Notes: generated by a model not told the origin, from the sequence alone. 64,000 nucleotides of DNA from UBA5314 sp040217815 (GCA_040217815.1 JBEHWI010000012.1:1-64000), one strand, 5' to 3'. Counted from the first letter of the stretch, positions 1 to 8,074 are shown. Made by a program: numbers and translations.

Positions 1-364
1 CTTTATCCAGGCGGCGCAGGATGTTTTTGATGCGGACCACCATTTCCCGGGGGGAAAACGGCTTGGTAAGGTAGTCATCGGCTCCCAGCTCCAACCCGAC
101 AATCCGGTCCAATTCCTCATCACGGGCAGATACGAATATTATCGGTATATCTGCCCTTCTGCGCAGCTCCCGGCACAATTCAAATCCATCCGCTCCAGGC
201 AGCATGATATCCAGAATGATGAGATGGGGCTTGTTGATATCAACCCATTCCAGGAAGTTCTGACCGTCCTCAAAGAGACTTACTTGATAGCCTTCCTTCT
301 GCAGGTAGAGCTTTATCAAATCCCTGATATTTCGCTCGTCCTCCACAACTGCGATATGCTTCAT
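1..364 (-). CDS. OmpR-type response regulator, N-terminal part (cut by window edge)
   Basis: The 121 visible residues form a complete receiver domain and run off the left edge, so the DNA-binding half is not seen. The acidic pocket (VVEDE, residues 6-10), the phospho-acceptor Asp52 in LDIMLPG, and the KPFSP lysine near residue 104 are all present. The spacing and the ADDYLTKPFSPREMVVR stretch are typical of the OmpR/PhoB class. The start is the ATG complementary to 362-364, preceded on the minus strand by GGAGGTTGACAGATAC. A perfect 12-bp palindrome lies 43-70 bp upstream. A partner histidine kinase would be expected beyond the window edge. Output genes are unknown. Confidence 0.9.
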   Translation of the reverse strand, partial: MKHIAVVEDERNIRDLIKLYLQKEGYQVSLFEDGQNFLEWVDINKPHLIILDIMLPGADGFELCRELRRRADIPIIFVSARDEELDRIVGLELGADDYLTKPFSPREMVVRIKNILRRLDK

Positions 365-406
365 GTATCTGTCAACCTCCAACAACAGATATAAAAAGGG
401 ATTACT

Positions 407-434
407 ACCTGTTTTGCAGTATTGCAAAACAGGT
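407..434. promoter_or_regulatory. Perfect 12-bp palindrome upstream of the response regulator
   Basis: ACCTGTTTTGCA and its exact reverse complement are separated by 4 bases, lying 43-70 bp before the response-regulator start. It could be an operator or the stem of a leader hairpin. On the minus strand it is followed, after 10 bases, by CCCTTTTT, so an attenuator is also possible. Confidence 0.5.
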
Positions 435-486
435 GTTTATTAAATGATCGTATATATCAGGCTTTTTCTAAAGTTTTCATCGCTTA

Positions 487-527
487 GTAATGCCGGGAGG
501 GCGGCCTAACCGCCCCCCTTGGCATTA
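487..527 (-). terminator. Hairpin downstream of the first secreted helical protein
   Basis: TAATGCC pairs with GGCATTA, and GGGCGG with CCGCCC inside it. It lies directly after the stop codon of the minus-strand gene. There is no strong T-run, so termination efficiency is uncertain. Confidence 0.5.
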
Positions 528-533
528 ACGATA

Positions 534-1157
534 CTATGAAAGGATTTGTATAGTTTGATCTTGAATAGCCAGTTTTTCTTTAAACTTTGCGTTGTTCTGG
601 CCCATTAAATTAATCACTTGATTGATATGGGTCCGTGCGGCCTCAACCTCGCCGTTGTTGCAGTCCTTGCGAAACTCTTTGGTCTCGGTAATTATCTGTT
701 TGCGCAGGTCTTTCATGGCCTTATCAATCGGCTTTATTTTCTTTTGCAGCTCACGGGCATGCTTAAGTGCCTCGACATTATTGTTGGTCAAGGCCGTGAA
801 CATCAAACCGCGGATCTGGCCCTGCTTCTGAATCTCATACTGTCGTAGGGATAAAAAATCGATTTCCAGCTGGTCAACTTTCTGCAATTCGCCGTCAAAC
901 TGGTTTAAAATAGCAGCCTTTTTGCCCTTGTCATGGCTGCCGGCATTGGGCTGGCCTCCGGTGTTCACGGCCTGACCCCCGGGAGCGCTTGCTTCAGAGG
1001 GGGTTCCTCCCAGGAGCTGGACGGCATTTAAAGGTTGACTGCCAGGACCGAAGGTTTGGCCTATAGACTCACTTCCCAGGGCCACGGCAAACCCCGAACC
1101 GCAGATTAAAAATACGGCAACCAGAAGCGATATCCAGAGTTTTTTAGACTTATGCAT
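534..1157 (-). CDS. Secreted helical protein, paralog A
   Basis: Unrecognised 207-residue protein. It has an N-terminal signal peptide (KSKK followed by a hydrophobic run ending near AVALG), a Gly/Ser/Pro-rich linker (about residues 30-80), then a mostly helical charged domain. The helical half aligns with the neighbouring gene at 1244-1786: ARELQ, a DL-QI-TE-F motif, H-IN-VI-L and a Lys/Glu-rich end recur in the same order, so the two are tandem paralogs. The architecture recalls small periplasmic Spy/CpxP-like helical proteins, but I see no LTxxQ motif and do not assign that family. The ATG at 1155-1157 follows AGAAGGAG at good spacing; the GTG three codons upstream overlaps that site. Probably exported. 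Confidence 0.75.
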   Translation of the reverse strand: MHKSKKLWISLLVAVFLICGSGFAVALGSESIGQTFGPGSQPLNAVQLLGGTPSEASAPGGQAVNTGGQPNAGSHDKGKKAAILNQFDGELQKVDQLEIDFLSLRQYEIQKQGQIRGLMFTALTNNNVEALKHARELQKKIKPIDKAMKDLRKQIITETKEFRKDCNNGEVEAARTHINQVINLMGQNNAKFKEKLAIQDQTIQILS

Positions 1158-1212
1158 TTTTATCACTCCTTCTAATTTTTTCTATATGAATGAATTACAA
1201 TGGTTTACGGTG

Positions 1213-1234
1213 CAGGGCGGCACAAGCCGCCCTG
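1213..1234 (-). terminator. GC-rich hairpin between the two paralogs
   Basis: CAGGGCGGC and GCCGCCCTG are separated by ACAA, just after the stop of the upstream minus-strand gene. There is no T-run, so it may be a processing or partial termination hairpin within a two-gene operon. Confidence 0.4.
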
Positions 1235-1243
1235 GATTAGTTT

Positions 1244-1786
1244 TTATAGCGGAGTCAAAGCCGTCTTGATGTCTTCCAGGATGTCGAGTTTATCCTCAAG
1301 TTTGTCGTTCACCTGGGTTTTCAAGCTGATGATGTTATCCAGGTGGGTTTGGGCACTGGCACTGTCTTCGGCGATTGCGTCTTCATGGAAGCCCTGCCAT
1401 TCAGTCACAATCTGGGCATTTAAATCCCGGATTTCCCTGGTGATGGTTGCAGCGTCTCTCTGCAACTCGCGGGCATTTTCTATGCAGCCTTCGTAATCAT
1501 TGTCATAGGCGGATACCAGTTTGCTTAGAATGCTGTCCCGCAGTTCCATCTCTTCCAGTCGCAGCTCAAGGGTGGTGGTCTCCAGTGCGAATACTTCATG
1601 CAGTTTGTCTTCACAAGCCTGGGTTACGTTTTGCGGCTCCATAAAGAAGTCCACAATCATCATGTCATCGGCTCCCAGACGTGGTGCGGCGCTGGGTCCC
1701 GAAACCGGGGGTGCGGCCATAGCCATTCCTACGTTTAACATCAAGAGCATCGCGGTTAATACAGCTATCAAGGATTTTCTTCTCAT
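1244..1786 (-). CDS. Secreted helical protein, paralog B
   Basis: Unrecognised 180-residue protein. It has a signal peptide (MRRKS, a hydrophobic stretch, and an AMAA cleavage-like end near residue 24), then a predicted all-helical charged region. The ARELQ, IRDLNAQIVTEW and H-DNIISL segments match paralog A next door, which points to tandem duplication followed by divergence; B lacks the Gly-rich linker of A. AAGGGAG precedes the ATG. Both genes lie upstream of and co-oriented with the response regulator, so an envelope-sensing role is possible, but that is only inference from position. Confidence 0.75.
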   Translation of the reverse strand: MRRKSLIAVLTAMLLMLNVGMAMAAPPVSGPSAAPRLGADDMMIVDFFMEPQNVTQACEDKLHEVFALETTTLELRLEEMELRDSILSKLVSAYDNDYEGCIENARELQRDAATITREIRDLNAQIVTEWQGFHEDAIAEDSASAQTHLDNIISLKTQVNDKLEDKLDILEDIKTALTPL

Positions 1787-1907
1787 CAGTATCTACTCCC
1801 TTCAATATTTGATGACTTCATTTTAGAAAGCAGGTGGGTGAGATCGATGAGAGAATTGTATGAATTCTGTATTAAATCAGGTGGTTTGCGCAGCAACTGA
1901 ATAAAAT

Positions 1908-1938
1908 AGAGCACCTCCCACATAGTGTAAGGTGCTCT
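1908..1938 (-). terminator. hppA-distal copy of a duplicated terminator hairpin
   Basis: AGAGCACCT pairs with AGGTGCTCT. Read on the minus strand it is followed by ATTTTATT. It is the distal of two near-identical 31-bp hairpins (one mismatch) flanking the 151-bp element, and it carries the T-rich tail. Confidence 0.75.
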
Positions 1939-2089
1939 CAGACCGTCGACAAAAGCGAATAGCTGCGTTGCTCAACAGTCCTGCTCAATCAACGTACTTA
2001 TGTACGCTTCAATCGCAGGACTATTTCGCGCCTTGCTCTTCGCTTCCGTCGGTCGCTCTGGGCAGCTTGACGACTTTGTCGACAAGCTG
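1939..2089 (-). mobile_element. 151-bp terminator-associated repeat element, copy 1
   Basis: This 151-bp unit recurs at 27325-27475 in reverse orientation with only three mismatches that I can count. Its ends are imperfect inverted repeats (CAGCTTGTCGACAAA / CAGACCGTCGACAAA). The first 27 bases form a hairpin (CAGCTTGTCGAC-AAA-GTCGTCAAGCTG). The remainder folds as a longer imperfect palindrome around AGTCCTGC...GCAGGACT. It has no coding capacity. It is flanked by a duplicated 31-bp terminator hairpin, which looks like a target-site duplication. Relative to hppA transcription it reads CAGCTTG to GGTCTG, the same as copy 2 relative to its upstream gene. Confidence 0.8.
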
Positions 2090-2120
2090 AGAGCACCTCC
2101 CACATAGTGGAAGGTGCTCT
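2090..2120 (-). terminator. hppA-proximal copy of the duplicated terminator hairpin
   Basis: Same 31-bp sequence as 1908-1938 apart from one base. On the minus strand it is followed by the element rather than by T residues, so this copy probably terminates poorly alone. Confidence 0.7.
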
Positions 2121-2144
2121 AAAGGTTGCTTTGGTATTTTAAAC

Positions 2145-4625
2145 TTATTTCTCGGTGGGTATTCTCATTCCGTAGAAAGAGCGCCATACGAAGAATAAAC
2201 CGATAACCAGGAATACTCCTCCAACCACCGGGGCGATGCTTCTAAAGGCCGCAGAAATTGCGATCTCCATGGCCAGCAGGCCGAAAAGGGTGGTGAACTT
2301 GATGATTGGGTTCATGGCCACTGAAGAGGTATCCTTGAAGGGGTCGCCGACCGTATCGCCGACAACGGTCGCTTCATGCAGGGGAGTGCCTTTTTCCTGC
2401 AGATCGACCTCGACCACTTTTTTGCCGTTGTCCCAGCAGCCGCCGGCATTGGCCATAAATACGGCCTGGAAGAGGCCGAAAACGGCAATTGAAATTAAAT
2501 AAGAAACGAACAGGGATACCGAAAGCTCTCCATTGGCACCCGCCCGTGGTGCAGCTAAACAGGAGAAGGCCAGGGTAAAGGAAAATATGGCGATGAATAT
2601 ATTAAACATGCCCTGTTGCGCATACTGGGTGCATATCTTCACCACTTCCTTTGACTTTTCGGTAGCTGCTTTTTGGCTGGCGTTTTCATCTAAAGAGATA
2701 TTTTTCTTGATGTATTCGACCGCCCGGTACGCACCGGTGGTTACCGCCTGGGTGGAGGCGCCGGTAAACCAGTAAATTATACAACCGCCGGCGATAAACC
2801 CGAAAATGGTGTAAGGATTTAAAAGAGTCAAGATCTGCTCGGGCTGAACACCAAGAACATTTTTAATAACCAGGATCAAGGAGAAGATCATGGTAGTCGC
2901 CCCAACTACGGCGGTGCCGATCAAAACCGGCTTGGCGGTTGCCTTAAATGTATTTCCGGCCCCGTCGTTTGCTTCCAGGTAGTGTTTGGCCTTTTCAAAA
3001 TCAGGTTTAAAGCCAAACTTGCTCTTGATTTCCTTATCAACATTGGGAATCTCTTCGATCAAGGAAAGTTCATAGATAGACTGGGCGTTATCAGTGACCG
3101 GGCCATAGCTGTCAACCGCGATGGTGACTGGGCCCATACCCAGCATACCGAAGGCTACCAAGCCGAAAGCAAAAATTGACGGGTAAATCATTATTGTGCT
3201 CAAACCGAAGCCGCTGGCATAATAAGCAACGAACATAAGGCCAAAGAAGACCATTCCAATCCAGAAGGCACTGAAGTTGCCAGCTACCAGGCCAGATAGG
3301 ATGTTCAGGGAAGGGCCGCCTTCACGGGATGCTTTCACAACTTCAGCTACATGCAGTGAATTGGGGCTGGTAAATATCTTGGTGAATTCAGGAATAACTG
3401 CCGCTCCAAGAGTTCCTACGCTAATAATGGTCGCAAGTACTGCCCATAGGCCTTGCAATTGAGCGGGTGCACTTGAGTTCGGTCCCAGCATATAGTAGCT
3501 TACCGCGAAGGTTACTGCTATGGACAGCAGGGAGGTGATCCATACCAGGCTGGTCAGGGGCTGTTCGAAATCGAAGTCATCTTTCTTCCCAAATCTGGCC
3601 TGGCTGAAAGATCTATTGATATAGAAAGAAGCAATAGAAGTGATTATCATCAGGACTCTCATGACAAAGATCCAGGTAAGCATAGTGCTTTGCAGTGATA
3701 TTTTCAAAGCTTCGCTTATTCCAGGAACAAAGCCTACGGCCAGAACGATGAAAGAAACCAGGGCTACGCCGGTAACACCGTAGGTTTCAAATCCATCGGC
3801 GGTGGGCCCGACGCTGTCCCCGGCATTGTCGCCGGTGCAGTCGGCAATAACACCGGGATTGCGCGGGTCGTCTTCCTTGATGCCGAAAACGATCTTCATC
3901 AAGTCGGAGCCGATGTCGGCGATCTTGGTGAAGATACCTCCGGCTATACGAAGGGCACTGGCGCCCAGTGATTCACCTACCGCAAACCCTATGAAGCTGG
4001 CTCCGGCCAGATCTCTGGGGACCCAGAGTAGTATGATGAGCATCATAATAAGCTCAACACAGACCAGAAGTACGCCTATGCTCATACCTGCGTCAAGCGC
4101 TATGTTCAATAGTTTGAGGGGTTTGGTTTCCAGTGATACGAATGCGGTGCGGCTGTTAGCCAGAGTGTTCATTCTGATTCCGTACCAGGCTACGCTGTAG
4201 GAACCGAGGATACCGATAACGGTCCAACCGAGGATAAGGAGAACGCCGCTTACCGGTGTGTGCTGTAAAAAGCCAAAGTAGAAAGCGATACAAAAGCCTA
4301 TAAATGCAAATAAGATTAACAGCAGTCTACCTTGTTGGAGCAGATAGGTTTTACAGGTTTCGTAAATGGTGGCAGCCACATCGAGCATTGATTGGTGGGC
4401 TTCCAACTTTTTGACTTTGGTGAACTGGTATAAACCGAAAAGAAAGCCCAGAACACATACTAAAATACCGTAAGTAAGCAGGCTGTTCTGGCTTTTACTG
4501 AGTTCAGGAATAATTAGATTGGCTTCGCTGGCCAGGGCCAGAGCCGGAGCCGCCAGCACAAGCGGAACGCTTAAAGCACCGCCCAGCAGGGACCTGGTTA
4601 AGAGTTTTCCCGAGTTAAATGTCAC
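2145..4625 (-). CDS. hppA: Membrane-bound proton-pumping pyrophosphatase
   Basis: The 826-residue polytopic enzyme hydrolyses pyrophosphate and pumps ions across the cytoplasmic membrane. It matches the M-PPase family along its length: DDPRNPGVIADCTGDNAGDS (substrate and Mg binding), SREGG, and GDTVGDPFKDTSS near the C-terminus, with many hydrophobic segments between. GNTFKAT has Lys where K+-dependent enzymes have Ala, which by family knowledge predicts a K+-independent type. It has an unusually long N-terminus that resembles a signal peptide (ends ALALAS). GTG start, with AAGAAGG about 10 bases upstream. In a syntroph this would recover energy from PPi made by acyl-CoA activation (inference). 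Monocistronic, ending at the duplicated terminator. Confidence 0.96.
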   Translation of the reverse strand: MTFNSGKLLTRSLLGGALSVPLVLAAPALALASEANLIIPELSKSQNSLLTYGILVCVLGFLFGLYQFTKVKKLEAHQSMLDVAATIYETCKTYLLQQGRLLLILFAFIGFCIAFYFGFLQHTPVSGVLLILGWTVIGILGSYSVAWYGIRMNTLANSRTAFVSLETKPLKLLNIALDAGMSIGVLLVCVELIMMLIILLWVPRDLAGASFIGFAVGESLGASALRIAGGIFTKIADIGSDLMKIVFGIKEDDPRNPGVIADCTGDNAGDSVGPTADGFETYGVTGVALVSFIVLAVGFVPGISEALKISLQSTMLTWIFVMRVLMIITSIASFYINRSFSQARFGKKDDFDFEQPLTSLVWITSLLSIAVTFAVSYYMLGPNSSAPAQLQGLWAVLATIISVGTLGAAVIPEFTKIFTSPNSLHVAEVVKASREGGPSLNILSGLVAGNFSAFWIGMVFFGLMFVAYYASGFGLSTIMIYPSIFAFGLVAFGMLGMGPVTIAVDSYGPVTDNAQSIYELSLIEEIPNVDKEIKSKFGFKPDFEKAKHYLEANDGAGNTFKATAKPVLIGTAVVGATTMIFSLILVIKNVLGVQPEQILTLLNPYTIFGFIAGGCIIYWFTGASTQAVTTGAYRAVEYIKKNISLDENASQKAATEKSKEVVKICTQYAQQGMFNIFIAIFSFTLAFSCLAAPRAGANGELSVSLFVSYLISIAVFGLFQAVFMANAGGCWDNGKKVVEVDLQEKGTPLHEATVVGDTVGDPFKDTSSVAMNPIIKFTTLFGLLAMEIAISAAFRSIAPVVGGVFLVIGLFFVWRSFYGMRIPTEK

Positions 4626-5267
4626 CGACTATCAACCTTCTTTCTTAATAGATATTAGGGAAGTAAAATCTTCCCGAAAGGTCTCTTTGGAATAGCTCTA
4701 ATTATTGGCGTTTTACCCCCTCCTTATACCTCTAGAAAACAGTAATTTTGCTCACAAAAACATAACCCTATTACCCGAGGCCAGATAATGCCGAAAACGC
4801 TTGGTTTTCTAGGGCTGGGAAGACTGCGGCGGAGATTACACCGCAGAAGCATTGGTTAGACATAAGGTCATAACAAGATATTAGACTAGAAGCCCCAAAA
4901 ATTCAAAATCTCCAAAAGGCCCGGTGAAAGGCACCCTGCAAACCCAAAGGTGATTATACCTGCTTATCTAATTTTAATGGAAATAATCTTAATTTATTGG
5001 TAGTTTCCTTGACTTGACGCTAAATTTATGTAAAGCTAATATCGCAGGGGGATTTCTATTGACGGAAATACCTCCTGGATTTTTTTTGAGATGGTCTATC
5101 GGAGCGTTTGAGCATACCAGAATACACGAATACCTGTATTCATCGGCTAAATACGGCCGGTTATCCTAAAATAATGATGCAAATGATTGATCTATATACA
5201 TTATCTTCATGAAGGAAATTACATTTGCATATGGAATTAAAGAATAATATTTATTTAGGAGAATGAG
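4626..5267. other. 642-bp divergent intergenic region
   Basis: It separates the divergent hppA and the 95-residue gene. No ORF or RNA gene is recognised. On the hppA strand there is a short G-rich stretch (AAGGAGGGGGTAAAA near 4712-4727) and a region with several short complementary segments (about 4900-4970) that could be a structured leader. I could not match it to the fluoride, c-di-AMP or other riboswitch consensus. Confidence 0.4.
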
Positions 5268-5555
5268 ATGGAAATTAAATCAGTACAGGATTTCAAGCTC
5301 ATCGATCGCAACAAAGCCAGTGCCGAAGTGGATGTGGTTTTAGATGGCCAAGAGGTTAAATCCCTTTGGATATTCTACCTTCAGGCCGACTATTGCGTGA
5401 GCATCCGGGTCGGGAAGATCCTGGCCGGAAACTGCACTGTCAAGGAAATGGACGATATGGTGTTTGAACACCGGGTACATATCAAATCGTTAGTTAAGCC
5501 CGATATAGAGCGTGTTAGAGCTGAGCGACGCGCCCTGATGGGTTATACTAACTAG
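5268..5555 (+). CDS. Unrecognised 95-residue protein
   Basis: Small soluble protein with an alternating beta-like N-terminal half (VDVVLDGQEV, SLWIFYLQ) and a basic, probably helical C-terminus (ERVRAERRALMG). It has two Cys residues but no obvious metal motif, and no signal peptide or membrane segment. TTAGGAG lies 6-8 bases before the ATG, a good ribosome binding site, and codon use resembles that of the neighbours. Nothing in the surroundings hints at its job: hppA is divergent and the next gene is also unknown. Confidence 0.7.
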   Translation: MEIKSVQDFKLIDRNKASAEVDVVLDGQEVKSLWIFYLQADYCVSIRVGKILAGNCTVKEMDDMVFEHRVHIKSLVKPDIERVRAERRALMGYTN

Positions 5556-5814
5556 TATCTGGTCAAACGGCAATCAGGGTTTTCATGCATTGTCAATAGC
5601 TTGATTTTGCGGATAAGGAGGTCTTTAGACCCGGCAGCGTTTACCAGATTAAATGATGCGTTTTTTCCCTGGACTTTCTCATATATTCACGTTTGGAAGA
5701 GTAGAATTTACTGTGGACAATTGAATGGCAAAATAGTAATGTGGAGAAAAGCTCCAGGAATCACCTGATAGGGTTTTCCATAGTTATCGTGCCAATTGAT
5801 GCGGAGGTGATAGC

Positions 5815-6219
5815 ATGAAAAACAGGTGGGGAAAAGGAGATCCGGTCAATCTTTCTGATTTACTCAAAATAACACCAATTGCCAATGAAATGATGCAGCT
5901 CAGCGAAGAATTAAACATGACCACCAATGATCTCATGTGGATAGTAAACCAGATTATAGATAACAGCGACGGAGAAACACCCAATTTTGATAAACTCCTG
6001 GACGATGAAGAAAATGAACTCACCAATGAGGAAGAATGGACCGACATCGAGTTGGAAAACCTGGAAGACAGCATCTCTCAAGGTCAGTACGTAGTCAATA
6101 TCAGGATAACCAGCCGGGGAAGGTTCCCGGAGATAGGGTTCAAAGCCGGAATCAACGATAAAGAGGACATAAATTACTTTTTCGATATGATTGCCGAAAT
6201 GATTGATAAACTTGATTAA
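5815..6219 (+). CDS. Unrecognised acidic 134-residue protein
   Basis: An acidic protein with a short helical N-terminal segment (residues 14-45), a very acidic stretch (LLDDEENELTNEEEW, about 62-76), and a C-terminal alpha/beta-like part. There is no signal peptide. GGAGGTGATAGC gives a strong ribosome binding site before the ATG, and a palindromic hairpin follows the stop, so it is a well-formed single gene. Function is not recognised. Confidence 0.75.
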   Translation: MKNRWGKGDPVNLSDLLKITPIANEMMQLSEELNMTTNDLMWIVNQIIDNSDGETPNFDKLLDDEENELTNEEEWTDIELENLEDSISQGQYVVNIRITSRGRFPEIGFKAGINDKEDINYFFDMIAEMIDKLD

Positions 6220-6237
6220 ACCAAGCTCAGCAAATAT

Positions 6238-6264
6238 TAAAGCCCGGGTTTAACCCGGGCTTTA
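6238..6264 (+). terminator. Perfectly palindromic hairpin after the acidic protein
   Basis: TAAAGCCCGGGTT followed by its complement, a near-continuous stem that could act on both strands. It lies 18 bases after the stop codon. Only a short TTTA tail follows. Confidence 0.6.
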
Positions 6265-6324
6265 AGCTTGTAGAAATTTAGGATAGGTATTTAGACATAT
6301 AGAGATACAGGGGGGGAGTCTTTC

Positions 6325-7248
6325 ATGATCATACCGGTGGCGGATAGAATCAAACTTGTAAGGCCTCAAGCCAAGTCAATTTTTCCCTACAGCAATTCAT
6401 TGTTTATTGATGATGATATAAAAACCATGATCGATGCCGGCGCCGGGGGAAATGCCTATGCAGAAATTGACAGAGGTGGAATACAACGCTTGATTTTCAG
6501 CCACATTCATTTTGATCATATTCATGGAGTCGGGCATTTCAAGCAATCGGAAATGATCGTGGGCAGAGAAGAGGCCCAGGCCTACCAAAGCCGGCAAAGC
6601 TATGATGCGTTTATGGGAAACAGTCTGTGGAACGAGCTGATGGATGTTCCCCGCGACGACCGTTTATCTCAGGCGGTCGCCAGCCGTGATGATGTAAATA
6701 TGCCCGATTTTCGGGATTACAACATTACCGACCACCTGTGGGAAGACAGACTCATTGACTGCGGACACATCCAGTTAAGGGCCCTGCACCTGCCGGGCCA
6801 TTCTCCCGGACATTATGCTTTTCATATTGAAAAAGAAGGCATCCTATTTTCCAGTGATCTCGACCTGGCTAGCAACGGCCCCTGGTATGGCGCCCCCTAT
6901 TGCCATGTGGGGCAGCTGGTGGACTCAATCCGCCGCCTTATCGATATAAAACCTGCCGTCCTGTTGACATCTCACCGGCGGGTTTTTAGGCAAAACGAGG
7001 ACGATATCCCGCTGTTGTTCAACCGCTATCTGGACGTGGTGCTTAAACGGGAAGAAAGAGTCCTTTCATATATTAAACAGCCCTGCGGACTTGATGATAT
7101 GGTGAAAAAAGAAGTTGAAAGATTGGCCTTGCCTGACGTGCCATTGATAGTCTTTTGGAACAAGGTAATGTTTCTGAATCACCTCGTTCATCTAATCAGT
7201 AATGGATTGGCCAGGGAAGTCGAGGAAGGGATCTGGCAAAAAGTCTAG
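6325..7248 (+). CDS. MBL-fold metallohydrolase
   Basis: 307-residue metallo-beta-lactamase-fold protein. The metal-binding SHIHFDHIHG motif (about residues 57-66) is intact. LHLPGHSPGH (about 154-163) supplies the next His ligand, SSDLDLA (about 171-177) the bridging Asp, and TSHRR (about 215-219) a late His. The C-terminal helical extension, about 90 residues, resembles the winged or helical tails of MBL hydrolases acting on thioesters or nucleic acids, but the substrate cannot be told. GGGGGGAG precedes the ATG. A miniature inverted-repeat element begins immediately after the stop codon, so the element may have removed the gene's own terminator. Confidence 0.85.
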   Translation: MIIPVADRIKLVRPQAKSIFPYSNSLFIDDDIKTMIDAGAGGNAYAEIDRGGIQRLIFSHIHFDHIHGVGHFKQSEMIVGREEAQAYQSRQSYDAFMGNSLWNELMDVPRDDRLSQAVASRDDVNMPDFRDYNITDHLWEDRLIDCGHIQLRALHLPGHSPGHYAFHIEKEGILFSSDLDLASNGPWYGAPYCHVGQLVDSIRRLIDIKPAVLLTSHRRVFRQNEDDIPLLFNRYLDVVLKREERVLSYIKQPCGLDDMVKKEVERLALPDVPLIVFWNKVMFLNHLVHLISNGLAREVEEGIWQKV

Positions 7249-7563
7249 TAGACGGTCAATTCTATTTCTGTGTATTAATCATCGAGGAAAATTTACGTAG
7301 GACAAGGCGGGCTCGCAACGCCTTGCCGTCCTGGTACCGGTGGCTCCTTGGCATCCTGCCACCGCCACACTAGTTCATCCATAAACGTCGCTGCATTAAC
7401 CCGTCCGTGGGCGTCTCGCGGCTCCTTGCCGTCCTGGCACCGCCGCATTAGCCCGTCCATGGGCGTCAGGAATGAGTAATAATGGACATATTTCGATTGA
7501 CGACAACGCAGTCATACGTAAATTTAACCGATGATAATATATAGAATTAGAGTTGACCGTCTA
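7249..7563. mobile_element. 315-bp miniature inverted-repeat element (MITE-like)
   Basis: The two ends are imperfect inverted repeats of about 52 bp: TAGACGGTCAATTCTATTTC at the left and, reversed, TAGACGGTCAACTCTAATTC at the right, with matching continuing to ACGTA. A TA dinucleotide flanks GACGGTCAA at both ends, as expected for TA-targeting (IS630/Tc1-like) insertion. The core carries a GC-rich 48-bp repeat, and no transposase is encoded. The left end abuts the stop codon of the MBL gene. The right end supplies the stop codon of the small minus-strand ORF that follows. Confidence 0.75.
7342..7467. repeat. 48-bp tandem repeat inside the miniature element
   Basis: Two diverged 48-bp units (7342-7389 and 7420-7467), each starting GGCTCCTTG and ending with CGTC, are separated by a 26-bp copy of the unit's 3' part (7390-7415, ending CCGTGGGCGTC). 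The block is markedly more GC-rich than the AT-rich flanks of the element. Confidence 0.7.
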
Positions 7564-7776
7564 TTTATCTGGTGAACTGTTGTCTTTTATAAATAAATCT
7601 ACGAACGGAGAATAGCATATCAGTGCGCTGCAGAGCATGGCACATCCTGCTATACCGCAGAAAGCGGCCCAAATTCCAGTCGCCATTTGCGTCCCTGAAG
7701 CTAAAAAGAAAGCTAACGATAAAAGATAATGAGCCTTTACAGCGGCAGTACCGAGCAAAATGATCAACTCCGGCAA
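7561..7776 (-). CDS. Possible small membrane protein or remnant
   Basis: A 71-residue reading frame with two hydrophobic segments. Its GIWAAFCGIAGCAMLCSALICYSPF region loosely resembles the DUF2892/YgaP-type membrane domain. The start would be TTG with no convincing ribosome binding site, and the stop codon lies inside the right terminal repeat of the miniature element. It may therefore be a truncated gene. Weak call. Confidence 0.3.
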   Translation of the reverse strand: MPELIILLGTAAVKAHYLLSLAFFLASGTQMATGIWAAFCGIAGCAMLCSALICYSPFVDLFIKDNSSPDK

Positions 7777-8074
7777 TAAGTTGAATTAAATGGTTAGCTG
7801 ACTATAGCTTTAAGGAAAAGCCCATTTTTTTATACTCAAGCCTGGTTAGGCCTTGCCACAAAACGCATTTGCGGCAAGGCGGCAGAGGTCAATACTCACT
7901 ACTATTGGTTTTATTTTTAACAAAATGGGTTTTTAGTCCTAAAAACATTAAATTTACATAAGCTTTACAACGATATATCAATTATAGTGAAAGATATTAA
8001 CGTTTTACTGGTATTATTTTTATGAAAGGCGTATAATTAGCGCTTAATGAAGGAGAAAGGAGAAGAATAAAAAA
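7777..8074. other. AT-rich intergenic stretch with one hairpin
   Basis: GCCTTGCC (7850-7857) pairs with GGCAAGGC (7873-7880) but has no T-run. A TATAAT at about 8032-8037 could be the -10 of a promoter for the microgene at 8075. No other gene is seen. Confidence 0.35.

Noticed and set aside
1200..1826. Plus-strand ORFs over the second secreted protein gene
   Set aside because: Mirror frames of the minus-strand gene, with no start signals; the minus-strand reading has a signal peptide and a paralog.
4626..5000. Fluoride or other riboswitch before hppA
   Set aside because: Pyrophosphatase genes sometimes have these, but I could not find the conserved core sequences on the minus strand.
7342..7467. 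CRISPR-like array
   Set aside because: Only two full units plus a partial one, adjacent rather than with regular unique spacers, and no cas genes nearby.
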